Below are positions 46,640 through 58,189 of a stretch of DNA of 64,000 nucleotides, one piece after another. The notes under the pieces were generated by a model. The model was not told the origin of the DNA, made no database searches, and saw only the letters and a program-made list of their open reading frames with translations. Position 1 is the stretch's first letter; each line of letters begins with the position of its first letter. Where the stretch lies: the NCBI GenBank assembly GCA_032871835.1, contig CM065303.1, positions 57,636,597 through 57,700,596 of the forward strand, given 5' to 3'. Both the position numbers and the translations under genes were made by a program. This DNA comes from Dipteronia dyeriana (lineage: Eukaryota > Streptophyta > Magnoliopsida > Sapindales > Sapindaceae).

Positions 46640-49472
46640 CATTTTATAACATTGTCATCATGATAACGCCTAAATTCATTCCACGGTCCTACCGTCTCTA
46701 GTAAGGCACGTTTGTCTGTTATGACCAACAGTATGACAGTTACTACACTTGCGTCTGTATTCCTCAGGAATGACTCTGCTCGGATCTTCATCAGTAAAAG
46801 CTGGGTTAGAACTCTCCTAGAATTATGCCCTGGTTGTCGACATCGCCTACAATTCTGTGTGGATGTTATCTCCGAAGACGAGATACGGTGTGAAGCCCTT
46901 GGGCGGCCTGCTTGTCTCCTGGAGCTTGGATTCAAGTGGAAGGATGTCCAACCGGTATAATAGGTACCGAGTACGCATCAATAAGTGTTTGTCGCTTGTA
47001 GTAGTCCGCCCAGAGGGATGTGAAATCCATGTTTCGGTCCCTGTAAAAATATTGAAAACGATGATAAAATTGTATGATGTTTAAGTACTATTAACCGTAT
47101 ACAAAATTGTATGATGTACATTGCGGCAGCGAGAGCGTGAGAACATGGAAGAAGGTCCATTTGGAATTTGTTACATGTGCAGGTCTTCCGGGCTAAGTCA
47201 ACGGTCCACTATCCACTGTTTTCCAGCCCGTTTCACCGAAAATATGTTCCAGTCAACTGGATTAACGGTCATAAAATTACACATTTCAGGATCACAAGAT
47301 GTACTGCGTCGGTCAACTGATGACGCATGGATTGTGCAGCCCTATGACGATCGTGAAACCAACGCTGTAGCATATTCCTAATAAACTCTGCCAAAGTCAA
47401 CATAGGCAGTTGCCGTGCAAATTTAAGGCATGAGTTTATGCATTCTGCAGCATTTGTTGTCATGACCCTATACCTTCTGTCGGGGCATCGAACACGGGAC
47501 CACTTCTGTGGACCGGCATCAATTACATATTCATATGCATTCTGGTACAAGTTACGTAACTCTTCCATGTACCGGTTATATTGTAACTCGGTGTACGCTT
47601 GGGCTGCTTTATCCATTCTTACGGTAACATCCTTTCCATGATATCTGTTCTTAATATTTTCATAAAAGTGCCAGCAACATATGGTATGGGTGACATAAGG
47701 GAACACTTTAGAAATCCCTGCTTCAATGCTTACATGTCGATCAGAAATGAAAACCAAATCATCTATATTGCCAAAGGCACCTTTCAAGCAATCCAAAAAC
47801 CACTCCCATGATAGGTTGTTTTCCGAGTCACCGTACCCAAAAGCAATTGGATAATCCTGTTCATTCTCATCTTGTGCAGTTGCAACAAACATTGTACCCC
47901 TGAATCTACTCTTTAAATGGGTACCATCAACGGTAATAACTGAACGCATACACCTCTGGAATCCTCTGACTGAGGCACCCAACAACATGAAAAAGTATAG
48001 GAATATACCATTTTCATTACACTGTAAGTCCTTTATCATTCCAGGATTTTGTTATTCCAACACGTAACCGAATGATGGCAGCAGTTGAAAGCTTTCCTCA
48101 TGCGTTCCATAGGTGAGTGAAAAAGCATAATCAAGGGCTTGATGTGTCTTACTGTACATTATTTGGATGCCATACATTGTTTTCATATCGGCGATTATGT
48201 CCTTCGGACGCATTAATCGACCATACTATTGCTGCAATCTAGGTGCAACCACTTCTCCAATTATGACTGCACTAGTTTATCGATGGCGGCGATGAATCTC
48301 ATCCAACGGACAAGTGTGTTCGTTGATAAAACTACGTACTTGAAAGTATGTCGCTTCATCTTTCCTAACCGCTCTTAACTTCCATGTACAGTTGTCTATC
48401 AAACAAACCAGATGTAATGTTGTCTTATTCGACCTTTTCACCTTCCACTCGAAGTTGTGCAGCATTGCAAAATGGCCAGCCAATCTCTTCAAATCCCTTT
48501 TAGTAGGAAAAAATTGACCTTTATATATCATGTTGGTAGGTTCATCTTCTACCCAGTTTTTGCTTCCACCCATACCAATTGAGTATGATTCTGCTCCTGG
48601 AATAACCCACGTTCTGGCATTCACAGAATCAACTAGAGTTACATCAGGCCTGACCTCAGATGTCCCAGCTATATCTACTGCAGTGGAACTACATCTGTGG
48701 ACACGTCTTGCACATCTTTCCATTTCGAACTGTTCTTTATCTTCCTTATTGTTTGGTACATTATGTATCGGATGTAAATTTGCCTCATTAGCCACCTCAT
48801 GGATTGGTAGCTTATGAGGTAAATTGTTCCGCTCATTGTTCATGTCATCGTACATCTCATTGTATTGGTGGTTGTATTGCCCAGCGTTTAATTCGATTTG
48901 ACAATCGAAATCATCATTCAATTAAGCTCAAACTATATCACCATGGTCGGCTACTTCCAGTGGGACACCACGTAGGTTTTCCCTGCCGTCAATCCTACTT
49001 CTTTCTATGAACAACTGGTTGGTTCCGCCTAAAGATCGAAATTGTTGGGTGTTGTCATGAGGAGGGATTTCTTCACCGATGACACCTCCTGCAGCCCTCT
49101 CAATTAAACTGACACATGCTTGAGGAATTACCCTATCTTCCCCTAGTATAAACAAAACATCATCGTCATTTCTTATAAATGTGCGACATGTGGTCCCGGG
49201 AACGATTGATATAGATTGTAGATCAGCAATGTATTTGTTCACATCGTACTTCACAACGGTTTGTACGATCGACACCAGCTCTTCGTAAGTCATATTTCAG
49301 GACTCATACATTCCTTGGTTATCAGAACCAAGAAACCTCTGACTTCCATCAGGTAATTGCTCCCATCGACCGTGTAAGATATTACTAATCTAACCCGATC
49401 CATTGTCCTGTGAAAATCATCATCACAATCAATTATTAACAGATAAAAAAAAACTTTTACAATTACTAACAA
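46640..49472 (-). pseudogene. MURA-type MULE transposase
   Basis: MURA catalyses excision and insertion of Mutator elements. N-terminal to C-terminal on the minus strand: a PB1-like start (MDRVRLVISYTVDGSNYLME, then MTYEELVSIV), the MuDR N-terminal domain (48540-48280, FFPTKRDLKRLAGHFAMLHN and NCTWKLRA), and the MULE DDE domain (48039-47269). The DDE domain shows Asp in VITVDGTHLK, Asp in VFISDRHVSI and the CCWH element after it. A SWIM finger follows (CTC...CSH near 47145) and a zinc knuckle (CRRCRQPGHNSRR near 46840). Frames show a shift near 49290, stops at 48928, 48922, 48277 and two more before 48040, and another shift near 47290. It converges on the peptidase gene. Confidence 0.9.
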
Positions 49473-49485
49473 TTACAAAAAAATC

Positions 49486-49547
49486 AAATGGATCGAGTAC
49501 TTTATATAAGGGATCAAGAACTTTTTCAAGGGTTCGAGAATAATTTA
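49486..49547. repeat. GATCGAG array, right side, part before the hAT insertion
   Basis: Three degenerate units (atggatcgagtac, gggatcaagaac, gggttcgagaa) lead up to the TSD CAAAGGAT. They continue at 53363 after the hAT. Confidence 0.8.
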
Positions 49548-49574
49548 CAAAGGATTAAAGGTGTAAAAATGGAC

Positions 49575-49835
49575 TGGCCCGGCCCATTAAGGACGGCATG
49601 GCCAGTCCATTTCTGGAAACAGGCCAGCCGGGCCGGCTCGCGACGGTGTCGCGGGCCGGGCCTGGCCGGCCTGTTTCCAGAGAAGCAGGCCCAGCACGGC
49701 AAGCCGGCCTGCCTCAGGCTGGCCGTGCCTGCGTGCCGTGCCAGGCTGGCCCGCTGGGCAACTCTGGCGGGCCGGCCGGGCCCCTCTGACGGGCCGGCCG
49801 GGCCAGGCCTAACTGGCCTGGTCCGGCGGGTTAGT
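49575..49835. repeat. GC-rich subterminal region with GGCC motifs (left end of the hAT)
   Basis: Dense ggccggcc, gccgggcc and ggcctg motifs in both orientations. The counterpart is 53232-53348 at the other end. Such subterminal motif clusters are where hAT transposases bind, known from Ac. The open frames at 49488-49880 arise from this composition. Confidence 0.8.
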
Positions 49836-50165
49836 TTTTTGGTCCAATTTTTTTTCCAAATTATATTTTTTTGGATTTAGGGTATAGGGTTTAGGATTTA
49901 TAGTTTATGGTTAAGGGTTTAGAATTTAAAATGAATGAAGAGAACGAACAACTATTAGGATTTGAAATGAATAAAGAGAACGAACAATTTTTTAATTATT
50001 TATTTATTTTTCACTTATGGAATTCAGTAATACATATCTACATGATTGCCTCATTAAAAACCTTACCAAGAAAAACCCAGTGGGATAAAAACTTGGTAAG
50101 GGAAAAAGAGTGCAACCGTTTTACAACTTACAAGTAAATAATAAATACATATGTAAAAGTATAAC

Positions 50166-52244
50166 CTAGTTCTGGCCCTGGCCACTACCTGAAGGGTCAT
50201 CAATATTTAGATTGTCGAAATTTAGATTAAGTTCTTTATCTACAGTTAGATTTTGTAACCCTTTTTTAGCATGCTCCCAATCCCGAAGGCATGTTAATAC
50301 CTCCACCATCTCTGGAGACAAACAGTTTCTTCTTGGTTCAATTATGCGTCCATTGGTGCTGAAAGCTTGTTCTAAAGACACCGTTGACACTGGAATAACC
50401 AGTACGTCACGTGCTAAGTGTGACAGAACTGGATACCTGTACGTATAGGTCTTCCACCATAACAACAAATCAAACTATTCCTTGTCTTCAACAGCATCGA
50501 ACTGTGCTTCAAGGTACCTAATAAGTTCGGTACAAGAAGATGGGCTAGATCTTTGCCCTGAAGAAGTACTTGCTGATTTGTCTTTTTTTCTTCGTTTCAG
50601 AAGGCTCCAACTTGTTTGCTTCGGCTTTGTCTCCGGTCGTGTTGATTGGGGGATGTCAATGTTGCCAAACCTGGTCTCATAAATATGAAAAATCTTGAAC
50701 AACTTGGTTCGAATGTCAGTAATTTGTTCTGAATAATCTATTGACAAATTAATACCAATAAACTCAAGCAAAACTTCTAAACCATATAATTTAACCCTGG
50801 GATCTATTATAGCACTTAAGGCATAAAGTAAGGGAATGTTAGCCCAATATTTTTTCAACTTTGTCTCCATGACAATAACTGCAGCGCCTAGATGTTCATC
50901 TTCTCTATAACTGTTTAACAGTTCAGACATTTCCACTATCTGATGGATTGCTTGGGAAGATGTGGGGTAATATACCCCGGAAAGAGTTACAGTGGCATTG
51001 TAAAATATCTTTAAAAATTGAACAAAAATCTTTGCCACATACCAATCGTCTGTGGAAAGTAATTTTGGACTAAGTTGTCCTGTTTCGGTCAATTTCATGT
51101 TATAAAAACATGTAATGGTTGTATCATATTCCAAACAATTTTGCAACATTAAATAAGTAGAGTTCCACCTTACCGGCATATCAGTTTGGAATCGTCGGGG
51201 TTTGAGACCGTTTAATTTACAATGTCTCTTGAACTTACTGAATCTAGGATTAGAACTGCAAATCCAAGAAATGGCATCTCTAATGCGATCTATTTGGTCG
51301 CTTACCTGCTTTAAACCAGCCTGTACAACTAAATTTATAATATGGCATGCACATCGTTGATGGAAGAAATAACCTCCATCTTGCGGGATATTTCTTGCAA
51401 CAAACAATGCAATAGAGCTAGTATTTGCAGATGCATTATCAAATGTGATTGAAAGAATGTGATACGTGATTTCATAAGTTTCTAAAACTTCCATTATGAC
51501 ATTAAAAATATTTTCTGCGGTATGTGCAAAATCCATAGGACGAAAACCAAAAATTCTTTTTGTTATCCTCCAATCAGAATCTAAATAGTGTCCCGTGACA
51601 CATAAATAATCCTGTTTGGAACATGCATTCCAAATATCAGAAGTTAATGCAACAGAGACACTTAAATGCTGTATTTCAGCAACTAAGTCATCCCTTTCGG
51701 TTTCAAACAATCGTATCAAATCATTTCTAGTGGTGGTTCTAGAAACAGGTTCATATTGGGGGTTATATGCAGATGTGGTTAATTCTTTATAAAATGGACT
51801 CTCACCAATACTGATCGGTTGATCAGTTTGTGCAATGTATCGTGCCAAGCACTCTCTAGCGTGCATGACGTCGAACTGCCACGTCGTAACGGACCTGTCT
51901 GGGTGCCGTTGAAGCTGTGTCTGGGTTGTAGTAACTACCTGTCCATGTGCAGGCATACATTTGTGCATATGCCGTCTCAAATGTCCGGTTCCCCCCGTAC
52001 TTATAGCATAATTCTTATGGCAAAACTTACATTTAGCTCTGAGGCCAGACGCCCCGTTTGGGAGTGTCATTTGGACTATGTTGAAACATTGCCACACATC
52101 TGATGTTAATTTTCTGGGACGTGATGTTGGTGTAACGCTGGAACCAGAAGGTCCCGCTTGAGTATGGGTCGGTTCTGAAATATCAAATTCATCGTTGAGC
52201 ATATTCAAACCGTCCGGAAAATAAGGCTGCTGGTTAGGATCCAT
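50166..52244 (-). pseudogene. hAT transposase (Ac-like/RICESLEEPER-like), one in-frame stop
   Basis: The start is taken as the ATG at 52244 (MDPNQQPYFPDG), because an acceptor-like ttttattcag lies directly upstream and the 18 extra codons in front look like intron. Domains: BED finger (CKFCHKNYAISTGGTGHLRRH, residues about 75-100), catalytic core with Asp in ALTSDIWNA and Asp in SITFDNASAN, CACHIINLVVQ helix, and an RNase-H-like tail (PVRWNSTYLMLQ). A TAG at 50477-50475 separates it from the same-frame C-terminal dimerisation segment (50474-50166), which holds VSTVSLEQAFSTNGR with the expected Glu. No other defect is seen over roughly 690 codons. Stop read-through or a sequencing error should be considered. 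Confidence 0.92.
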
Positions 52245-52299
52245 TATCTGAATAAAAATATGAGCACTATAGTAGTTAATAGTCAAATTAAAAATCAAA

Positions 52300-53231
52300 A
52301 TTTACTAACAGTAATCTTAATTTACTAACAAAAATTACTATAACTAATACGACACTTACAATAATTTATTTACTTAAAAAACAAATTAAATAAACAAAAA
52401 AAATCATAGTCTACTAACATAAAATTTTAAATTCACTAGTTCACTACTACAAATAAAATTGATAAATTTACTAACATAATATACTAATATAAAATTGATA
52501 ATTTGAACCACTACTCTTAAATTTACTATCATAATCTACAAATGAAAAATTTTAATATATGAAAAAAACAATATCAAACGTAATTACTACACTTAACATT
52601 CATCATTTACTTATTACAAAAAGTAATTTCAGTAATACAAATTAACTTTCTAAATTTATTAATAACAAATACTAAAATTACTACTAAACTTAAAAATCTT
52701 AATAAACTAAACAAATAATATTAACATTAAAGCCCAAAAATTGATAAACTAACTAACTAAATAGATAATGTTTTCATTAAGTAACTCAAATCTAAACATA
52801 AACATATAAATTTACTATGAGAATATGTTAGACCAAAAGTAATAACAAAATTGTACCTTTAAAATTTGGTGTAATGGTGGAAAACGTAGAGAATTTTGTA
52901 GAGAGAGTAATAACCAAAATGAATGAAAAAGTTTAGAGAATTTGAGAATATATTAGAGATTGAGATTTGAGAGAATGAGATATTGAAAGAATGATAGAGA
53001 GAGTTAATGGAAAATGAAATGGATGGAAGTATTTATAGAAAAATTTGATTTGTGGGTCAAAATGTAATTTAAAAGATGTAGGGGGGCTTTTGGTGATTTT
53101 AATTTCCTCCAACGGTTAGAAATCAAATCCAGCTGTTGGCTGACATCACTGATGACGTCATCCAACGGCTGGAATTAATTTCCAGCAGTTGGAGGTTTTT
53201 TGAAAAAAAAAAAAAAAAAAAATTTACCAAA
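52300..53231. other. 5' region of the hAT transposase gene
   Basis: AT-rich non-coding stretch between the transposase start and the GC-rich right end of the element. It presumably contains the promoter and a leader intron. An A18 run lies at 53203-53221. No further feature seen. Confidence 0.5.
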
Positions 53232-53362
53232 CGGACCAGCGGGCCAGCCTACCGGGCCTCCTTCCAGAGGCCCGGCACGAGGCCTGGCCCTCTTCCTTCA
53301 CGGTCCGTTCCAAGAACGGCCTGTGAACTCCCTGGGCCGGCCGGCCCATTTTTACACCACTA

Positions 53363-53880
53363 CAAAGGATCGAGAACTTTTATCGAGAATATTTGTCAAA
53401 CTATCGAGAACTTTTTATAACGGCTCGAGAATATTTGTTAAAAGGACCGAGAACTTTTATCAACGGATCGACAACTTTCAACAAGTCAATGAGAAACTTT
53501 TTCTAAGGGATCGAGAACATTTCTAACGGTTCGAGGACTTTTTAAAGGGATCGAGACTATTTCTCAATTTATCGAGAACTTTTATCAAGGGATCGAGAAC
53601 TTTTAACAAGGAAACGAGAACTTTTTCTAAGGGATCAAGAACTTTTTAAAGGGATCGAGAACATTTGTAATGGTTCGAGATCTTTTTAAAGGGATCGATA
53701 ACATTTGTAACGATTCGAGATCTTTTTAAAGGGTTCGAGAACTTTTATAACGGTTCGAGAACTTTTTCTAAGGGATCGAGCATTTTTTATCGAGGATTTT
53801 TTCAAATAATCGAGCTTTTTTCAAACTAAACAAGAGCTCGTTCTAATATAAAATAAGCTCGATTCATCTTAAAATTTTCT
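53363..53880. repeat. GATCGAG minisatellite, right array of the MULE (main part)
   Basis: About 25 units, typically gggatcgagaactttt(t)aa. GATCGAG is on the plus strand, the same as in the left array, so the two arrays are direct relative to each other although the element ends are inverted. Confidence 0.9.
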
Positions 53881-54149
53881 CGGTCACACAAGAAAAAAAG
53901 CATTCTAGTGAAGAATCTGAAATAGATACATTGATATCGAGGAATGGATACATTGTAAATCCACACAGAAATGAATGCAAAATATGTGAAATGCATAAAA
54001 GAAATAAAAGAAATTTAAGTGAAGATCATAAATATTTGTTACCTTCTACTGCAGAATCAGGAGAGGGCCGAGACTCAAGTTTTTCAGACAACAACTTTTC
54101 TGGGGAGATACCAACGAGTTCAGAAAAGGGCTTTTAAAAAATTTAAGTT

Positions 54150-54263
54150 TAAGGGTAATTTGGACAGTTCGCCATATTAAGTGCCTTTTAAACTTAAGTT
54201 ATTAAAATAGTGACATCATCACAACACACCTTAAAAACTGTGATATATTTCACCATTTCCTCA
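54150..54263. repeat. Right terminal inverted repeat of the MULE
   Basis: It ends CACCATTTCCTCA followed by the TSD TTGAAAATA. The same terminus occurs at about 1350-1460 in the deleted copy (cttaagttattaaa.tggtgacatcat). Confidence 0.8.
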
Positions 54264-54272
54264 TTGAAAATA

Positions 54273-54845
54273 TAGTTCATAATAATAACAATAACAATCA
54301 TGATTGAATATTCAACGAGTCCCTAAGAGAGATTTCGGCGTAAGATTGTGAGATGGATGGTAGGTAATAAAGAGTTGAACGGTGTGAGATTGTAGTGAGG
54401 GACTGAGGGAAAGAGATGTGTTGATTCTAAGGCTTGTTTATATTAGTATTATGCTATTTATATTTTAGTTAAGGGTTAAGTTGTACGATTGACGGTTATT
54501 GAAGTTACAAATTTAAATCTAATTTTTCAGTTAATTTAACCTAGCATTTTATTATATAAATTAACCTAACCCTTTTGTTAATATAAAATATTAAATAAAA
54601 TAATATATATTAACTTAAATAAATATAAATCTAATATTTAATAAAAATAATATATGTATCTCTATTTAAATAAAACCTTATATTTATTTATATTTAGTTT
54701 TATAATATCTATATATTTATATATTTAATATTTAATCGGTTTATTCGGTTCGGTTCGGTTTTTAGTAAAGCAAAACCATCCATGATTTAGTTTTTCATAT
54801 GTAAATTTTATTAGATGTACATGTCATCGACAAAGAGAATAAAAT
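54273..54845. other. AT-rich spacer between MULE and Tat element
   Basis: No gene seen. A ggttcggttcggttt run sits at about 54739-54762. The exact start of the following LTR is uncertain, so the last few tens of bases may belong to it. Confidence 0.5.
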
Positions 54846-55686
54846 TGTCAGGTGGACGTCCAAATATGCATTTAGAAAATATCCTGCAAGACATCACCAA
54901 AGAAGAGAAGCCCGAGTAAACAAGTATTGAACAAAACCTACTCGGCGTCAACTGACGTCATATACTACTCGGGGGGAGTTAAAGATACTCGGGGCAGGTT
55001 GATGATATTTTCTACTCGGGATCAGATGACGTCACTCGGGACCAGCTGATATCGTGTTCTACGCAGGACAAACATAAAGAAAACCGAATAAAAAGCTCAG
55101 CGCGTAGCTCACACGAATCGAGTCATTAAAATACGCGAAGATATCCATATCAAAGAGGAATTCCAAGAAGAACATAATATCAAGCAGAAAGGGTTCCTAA
55201 TCAGGCAACAATTTTATTTCTTCAAAAAGACTGCAATATTATAAGGAAATATGTCCTAACTGGACTACATTGCTAGAGTCTTATTCGATCTCAATACAAG
55301 TTTTCGAAACAGGAAAGAAGACAAACTACTTCGAACAAGTAAACAATCATAATTAAATATAAAGATCTTTCATTACTTGTACAAAGAAGATTAGGGTTCT
55401 ATGGACATATAAATAGACCCATAATCTCGTCACAAAATAGAGATACAGAAATCATATAGAAAAATACAGAAAGAAAAAGAGAGATCGAGAATTGTAATTA
55501 TTCTATTCATAGTGAATTTTGGCTCGGTTGATCATTCAACCACCCGTAGACGTTTCTCCGATCATCGGAGTTATACCACGTAAAAATTTACGTCCGATTA
55601 TTTTCTCCTTCTCTTTCTCTTTAAGATCACAACTAAAATCCAAATCTTGTTGGCTTTTCTCATACATCCAGAAATCGACGTCAACA
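54846..55686 (+). repeat. 5' LTR of the Tat element (start approximate)
   Basis: The end is ...gacgtcaaca followed by the primer site. The proposed start is TGTCAGGTGGACGTCC at 54846, giving an 841-bp LTR. Another TGT start near 54815 cannot be excluded because the partner LTR is not in view. Repeated actcggg motifs occur within it. Confidence 0.6.
54953..55416 (+). promoter_or_regulatory. LTR promoter: two TGACGTCA sites and a TATA box
   Basis: Two perfect TGACGTCA palindromes lie at 54953-54960 and 55027-55034, the core bound by plant bZIP (TGA-type) factors. CATATAAATAG at 55407-55417 looks like the TATA box, about 270 bp before the LTR end. Regulation by bZIP factors is an inference. Confidence 0.6.
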
Positions 55687-55705
55687 ATTGGCGCTAGAAG
55701 GAAGG
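55687..55705 (+). promoter_or_regulatory. Primer binding site of the Tat element
   Basis: attggcgctagaaggaagg directly follows the LTR end. The TGGCGC start is typical of plant Ty3/gypsy primer sites. The tRNA was not identified. Confidence 0.65.
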
Positions 55706-55723
55706 GTCGAACCTCCGATTTAA

Positions 55724-57590
55724 TTGAAGGTAATAGCAGGAAGCAGAAGCAGAAGCAGTCATGGGGATGTCCAAAATTCTCCAGATAATATCCATATTGG
55801 TAATAGCTTGCGAGATCTCGCTGCAACCATGGAAAAACAACCAACAGCCCTGACGGGGATCCAGCAAGTTCCTCCGACCAGCGAAGACCTGACACAACGC
55901 TTCCAAGAGGCGCTGCAACAACTGATGGAAGACGCAACAAAAAAAAGAGTAGATCTACTAGTTGTAGAAGAAGCGCAACCTCCTAACCTCTCACCTGCAA
56001 GGCTTCGTTGGGTTGTAGTGGGGCCAAAACTAAATGCACCGAAAACCAAAAGGAACTCTGCTCCAATTAATCTGGCTGGACGTGAAACACCCAAAGAGGA
56101 ACGACCACGCCAGAAGTAGAACCATGACCAGACACCGTAAACATGTCCTGCACAGGGATCGGTCGTCATCAAAAGATAGCGATCGGTACCATCGCAAGCG
56201 TCATCAAGGAACCATACGCCTACAAGAATCAACCTGTGAAACTCGGTATCGGAGTGAAGAGCCGAGAGAGGAATGACAATCATTCAGCGGTTTAACCATC
56301 ATGGAAGTCCGGTGGGAGATAGAGATGTCGTAATTCAGAGCCTAACTTGAGAAGTCGAGAACAATAGACGTCAAATGGACTCACTGGTCAGACGTTATGG
56401 GTACAACGATTTATCTGACGAAGATTTTGACAGTCCATTCACTAGGGAAATCTTGCGGACTTCATTCCCATAAAGGTTTAGGAAGCCGCACGTGGAGCAG
56501 TTCAAGAAAGATACAGACCCTAAAGAACACGTCAGACGCTATAAAAGTGATATGGCCCAGTATGCCCACAGCGATCCCTTATTATACCTCAATTTTCCAC
56601 AAACTCTAGGGGACACGGGCTCAAGATGGTTCGGGAGATTGCCCCCAATAAGCATCGAAAGCTTCAGTGAACTAAGCAGGAGTTTCTCAAGACAATTTGT
56701 GAGCAACGTTTACAGGAAAAAATCAGTGGCTTACCTTTCTCAGATAAAACAAGGAAAAGATGAGTCGTTGAAGAAATACCTGGAGAGATTCGGCCAAGCG
56801 GTATCAGAAATCAGTAGTGCAAATGACGAATCGATAATTGCTGCATTTATCAACAATCTACAGAATGGACGGCTTTTTTTTTTACTTAAGAAGAGCCCGT
56901 CTAACTAGATAGTCAGATATGATGGACATGGCGAGAGGATATGCACTAGCCGAAGAAAAAGAATTAGCCACAGGAGGATGCTATATGCATGGAGGAAAAC
57001 CCGATAAGGACGCTGAGTCCAAGGTGCAGAACCAAAAAAGGAAACAGAAAGGAAACAACAAAGAAAAAAGCAAGGCCAGGGGAAACGGGCGTAATGCCGA
57101 ACAGACCACAGAGAAGTTCCGAGGTAGATACGCCAACTACACCCCTCTTCGAAAAAAACATGAGGAAATCCTGGTCATACTGAAAGAGAAAAATCTAGTA
57201 AAAGAGTCACGCCGACAATCTCAGTTTGCTCGGCGAGATACAACCAAATACTGCAGATTCCATAAGAAAACCGGTCATGAGACTTTCAAATGTTACCATC
57301 TCAGAGATTACATAGAAACCTTCATTCGGGAGGGACATATTCAGGATGTAATCTTGAAAAGGGATGAGAAGTCAGAAACAAAGAAAGAGATCAGGGCCGA
57401 TCACAGCTTTGGTCGAAATCAAAGGGTCAGTCCAGAGGCCAATGAAGTAATACAAACAATCTTTAGAGGACCACCCATTGAGAGAAGTAACCGAGAGCGA
57501 ACACAGAAAATCAGAGAAACAGTGGAGGCAAGACATAACTTTGACATGAACTCGGTCGAGCCAGACCCGAAAAGGGTAAAAGAAGGATGA
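55724..57590 (+). pseudogene. Tat gag
   Basis: The first frame segment (55724-56119) has a start at MKVIAGSRSRSSHG and a Gln-rich stretch. A damaged part follows to about 56490. The retrotransposon gag domain is open at 56492-56908 (DPKEHVRRYKSDMAQYAHSD, RWFGRLPPISIESFSELS, FVSNVYRKKSVAYL). After a shift at about 56905 it continues at 56919-57590 with MDMARGYALAEEKE, a basic stretch, and a zinc-finger-like YCRFHKKTGHETFKCYHLRD. Gag would form the particle. At least two frameshifts and one stop inactivate it. Confidence 0.87.
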
Positions 57591-58033
57591 GACCGGCAGA
57601 CTCACATGAGGTCGATGTTCGGCCAAATGACACCCTGGTCATTAGTACCGGGATTGGTCACCGGAAAGTTAGGAGAATCTTGATAGATAATAGAAGTTCG
57701 GTAGACATTCTCAATGTAGCCGCATATGATCAACTTAGGTTGGACAGAAAGGATCTACAGTCTTTCCATACTCCACTTAGAGGATTCGGAGGAGTTGAGG
57801 TCAAGTCACTCGAGACGGTAAAGCTACCAGTAAAGATTGGAGTGGCACCTTACCAGAGAACTGTACTGCTCGACTTCATGGTGGTAGACTTAGACAATTG
57901 GTCGTATAATGCGTTGTTGGGTCGGCCATTCTTAAATAAAACTAAGGTCGTAACAGCCACTTATGCATTGATGATCAAGTTCCTAACCGAACAAGGGGTC
58001 GGTGTAGTCAAGGGATCCCAAGAGATGGCCTGA
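57587..58033 (+). pseudogene. Tat aspartic protease
   Basis: The frame carries RRILIDNRSSVDILNVAAYD, the retropepsin active site region with Arg where the flap-side Gly is expected, then VDLDNWSYNALLGRPFLNK, the second conserved element. It ends at a TGA at 58031-58033. The frame overlaps the end of gag by a few bases in another frame. Confidence 0.85.
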
Positions 58034-58189
58034 AGAGCTAACATGTCAGTATACAAAGACAAAAATGATGAACATGTATGCACTATAACGGAGCCGAGTC
58101 AAAACAAAGAGTCACTGTCATTCGAATTTGATCTAAAGAAAGAGTCGAATAAGTCCAAAAATGAACCGGTAGAAGAAATTATCTTGAAA

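Larger units (their letters stand above)
49556..53362 (-). mobile_element. hAT transposon with nearly intact transposase, nested in the MULE array
   Basis: A perfect 8-bp TSD CAAAGGAT lies at 49548-49555 and 53363-53370. The inverted ends are TAAAGGTGTAAAAATGG (left) and TAGTGGTGTAAAAATGG (right, reverse complement). Both subterminal regions are extremely GC-rich with GGCCGG/GGCCCG motifs (49575-49835, 53232-53348), in contrast with the AT-rich interior. The transposase on the minus strand is open but for one stop. It is the best-preserved DNA transposon in the window, so probably a recent insertion. Confidence 0.95.
41589..54263. mobile_element. Mutator-like element with MURA and DUF1985/Ulp1 genes
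   Basis: A perfect 9-bp TSD TTGAAAATA (41580-41588, 54264-54272) brackets degenerate inverted ends of about 110 bp. It is 12.7 kb long including the 3.8-kb hAT at 49556-53362, so about 8.9 kb by itself. Order: left terminal repeat, GATCGAG array, DUF1985-C48 peptidase gene (plus), MURA transposase (minus, convergent), GATCGAG array, right terminal repeat. MULEs that carry a Ulp1-like peptidase are known in plants as KAONASHI-type elements, and this copy fits that class. Both genes are broken, so it is now non-autonomous. Confidence 0.9.

Noticed and set aside
48530..49010. Plus-strand frames opposite MURA
   Set aside because: Shadows of the minus-strand transposase.
49488..49880. 130-codon GC-rich frame
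   Set aside because: It runs from the array into the hAT's GC-rich subterminal repeats and crosses the element border.
55536..56283. Minus-strand frames of 134 and 174 codons opposite Tat gag
   Set aside because: Shadow of the gag frames; no independent domain or codon pattern. The real antisense gene lies downstream of pol.
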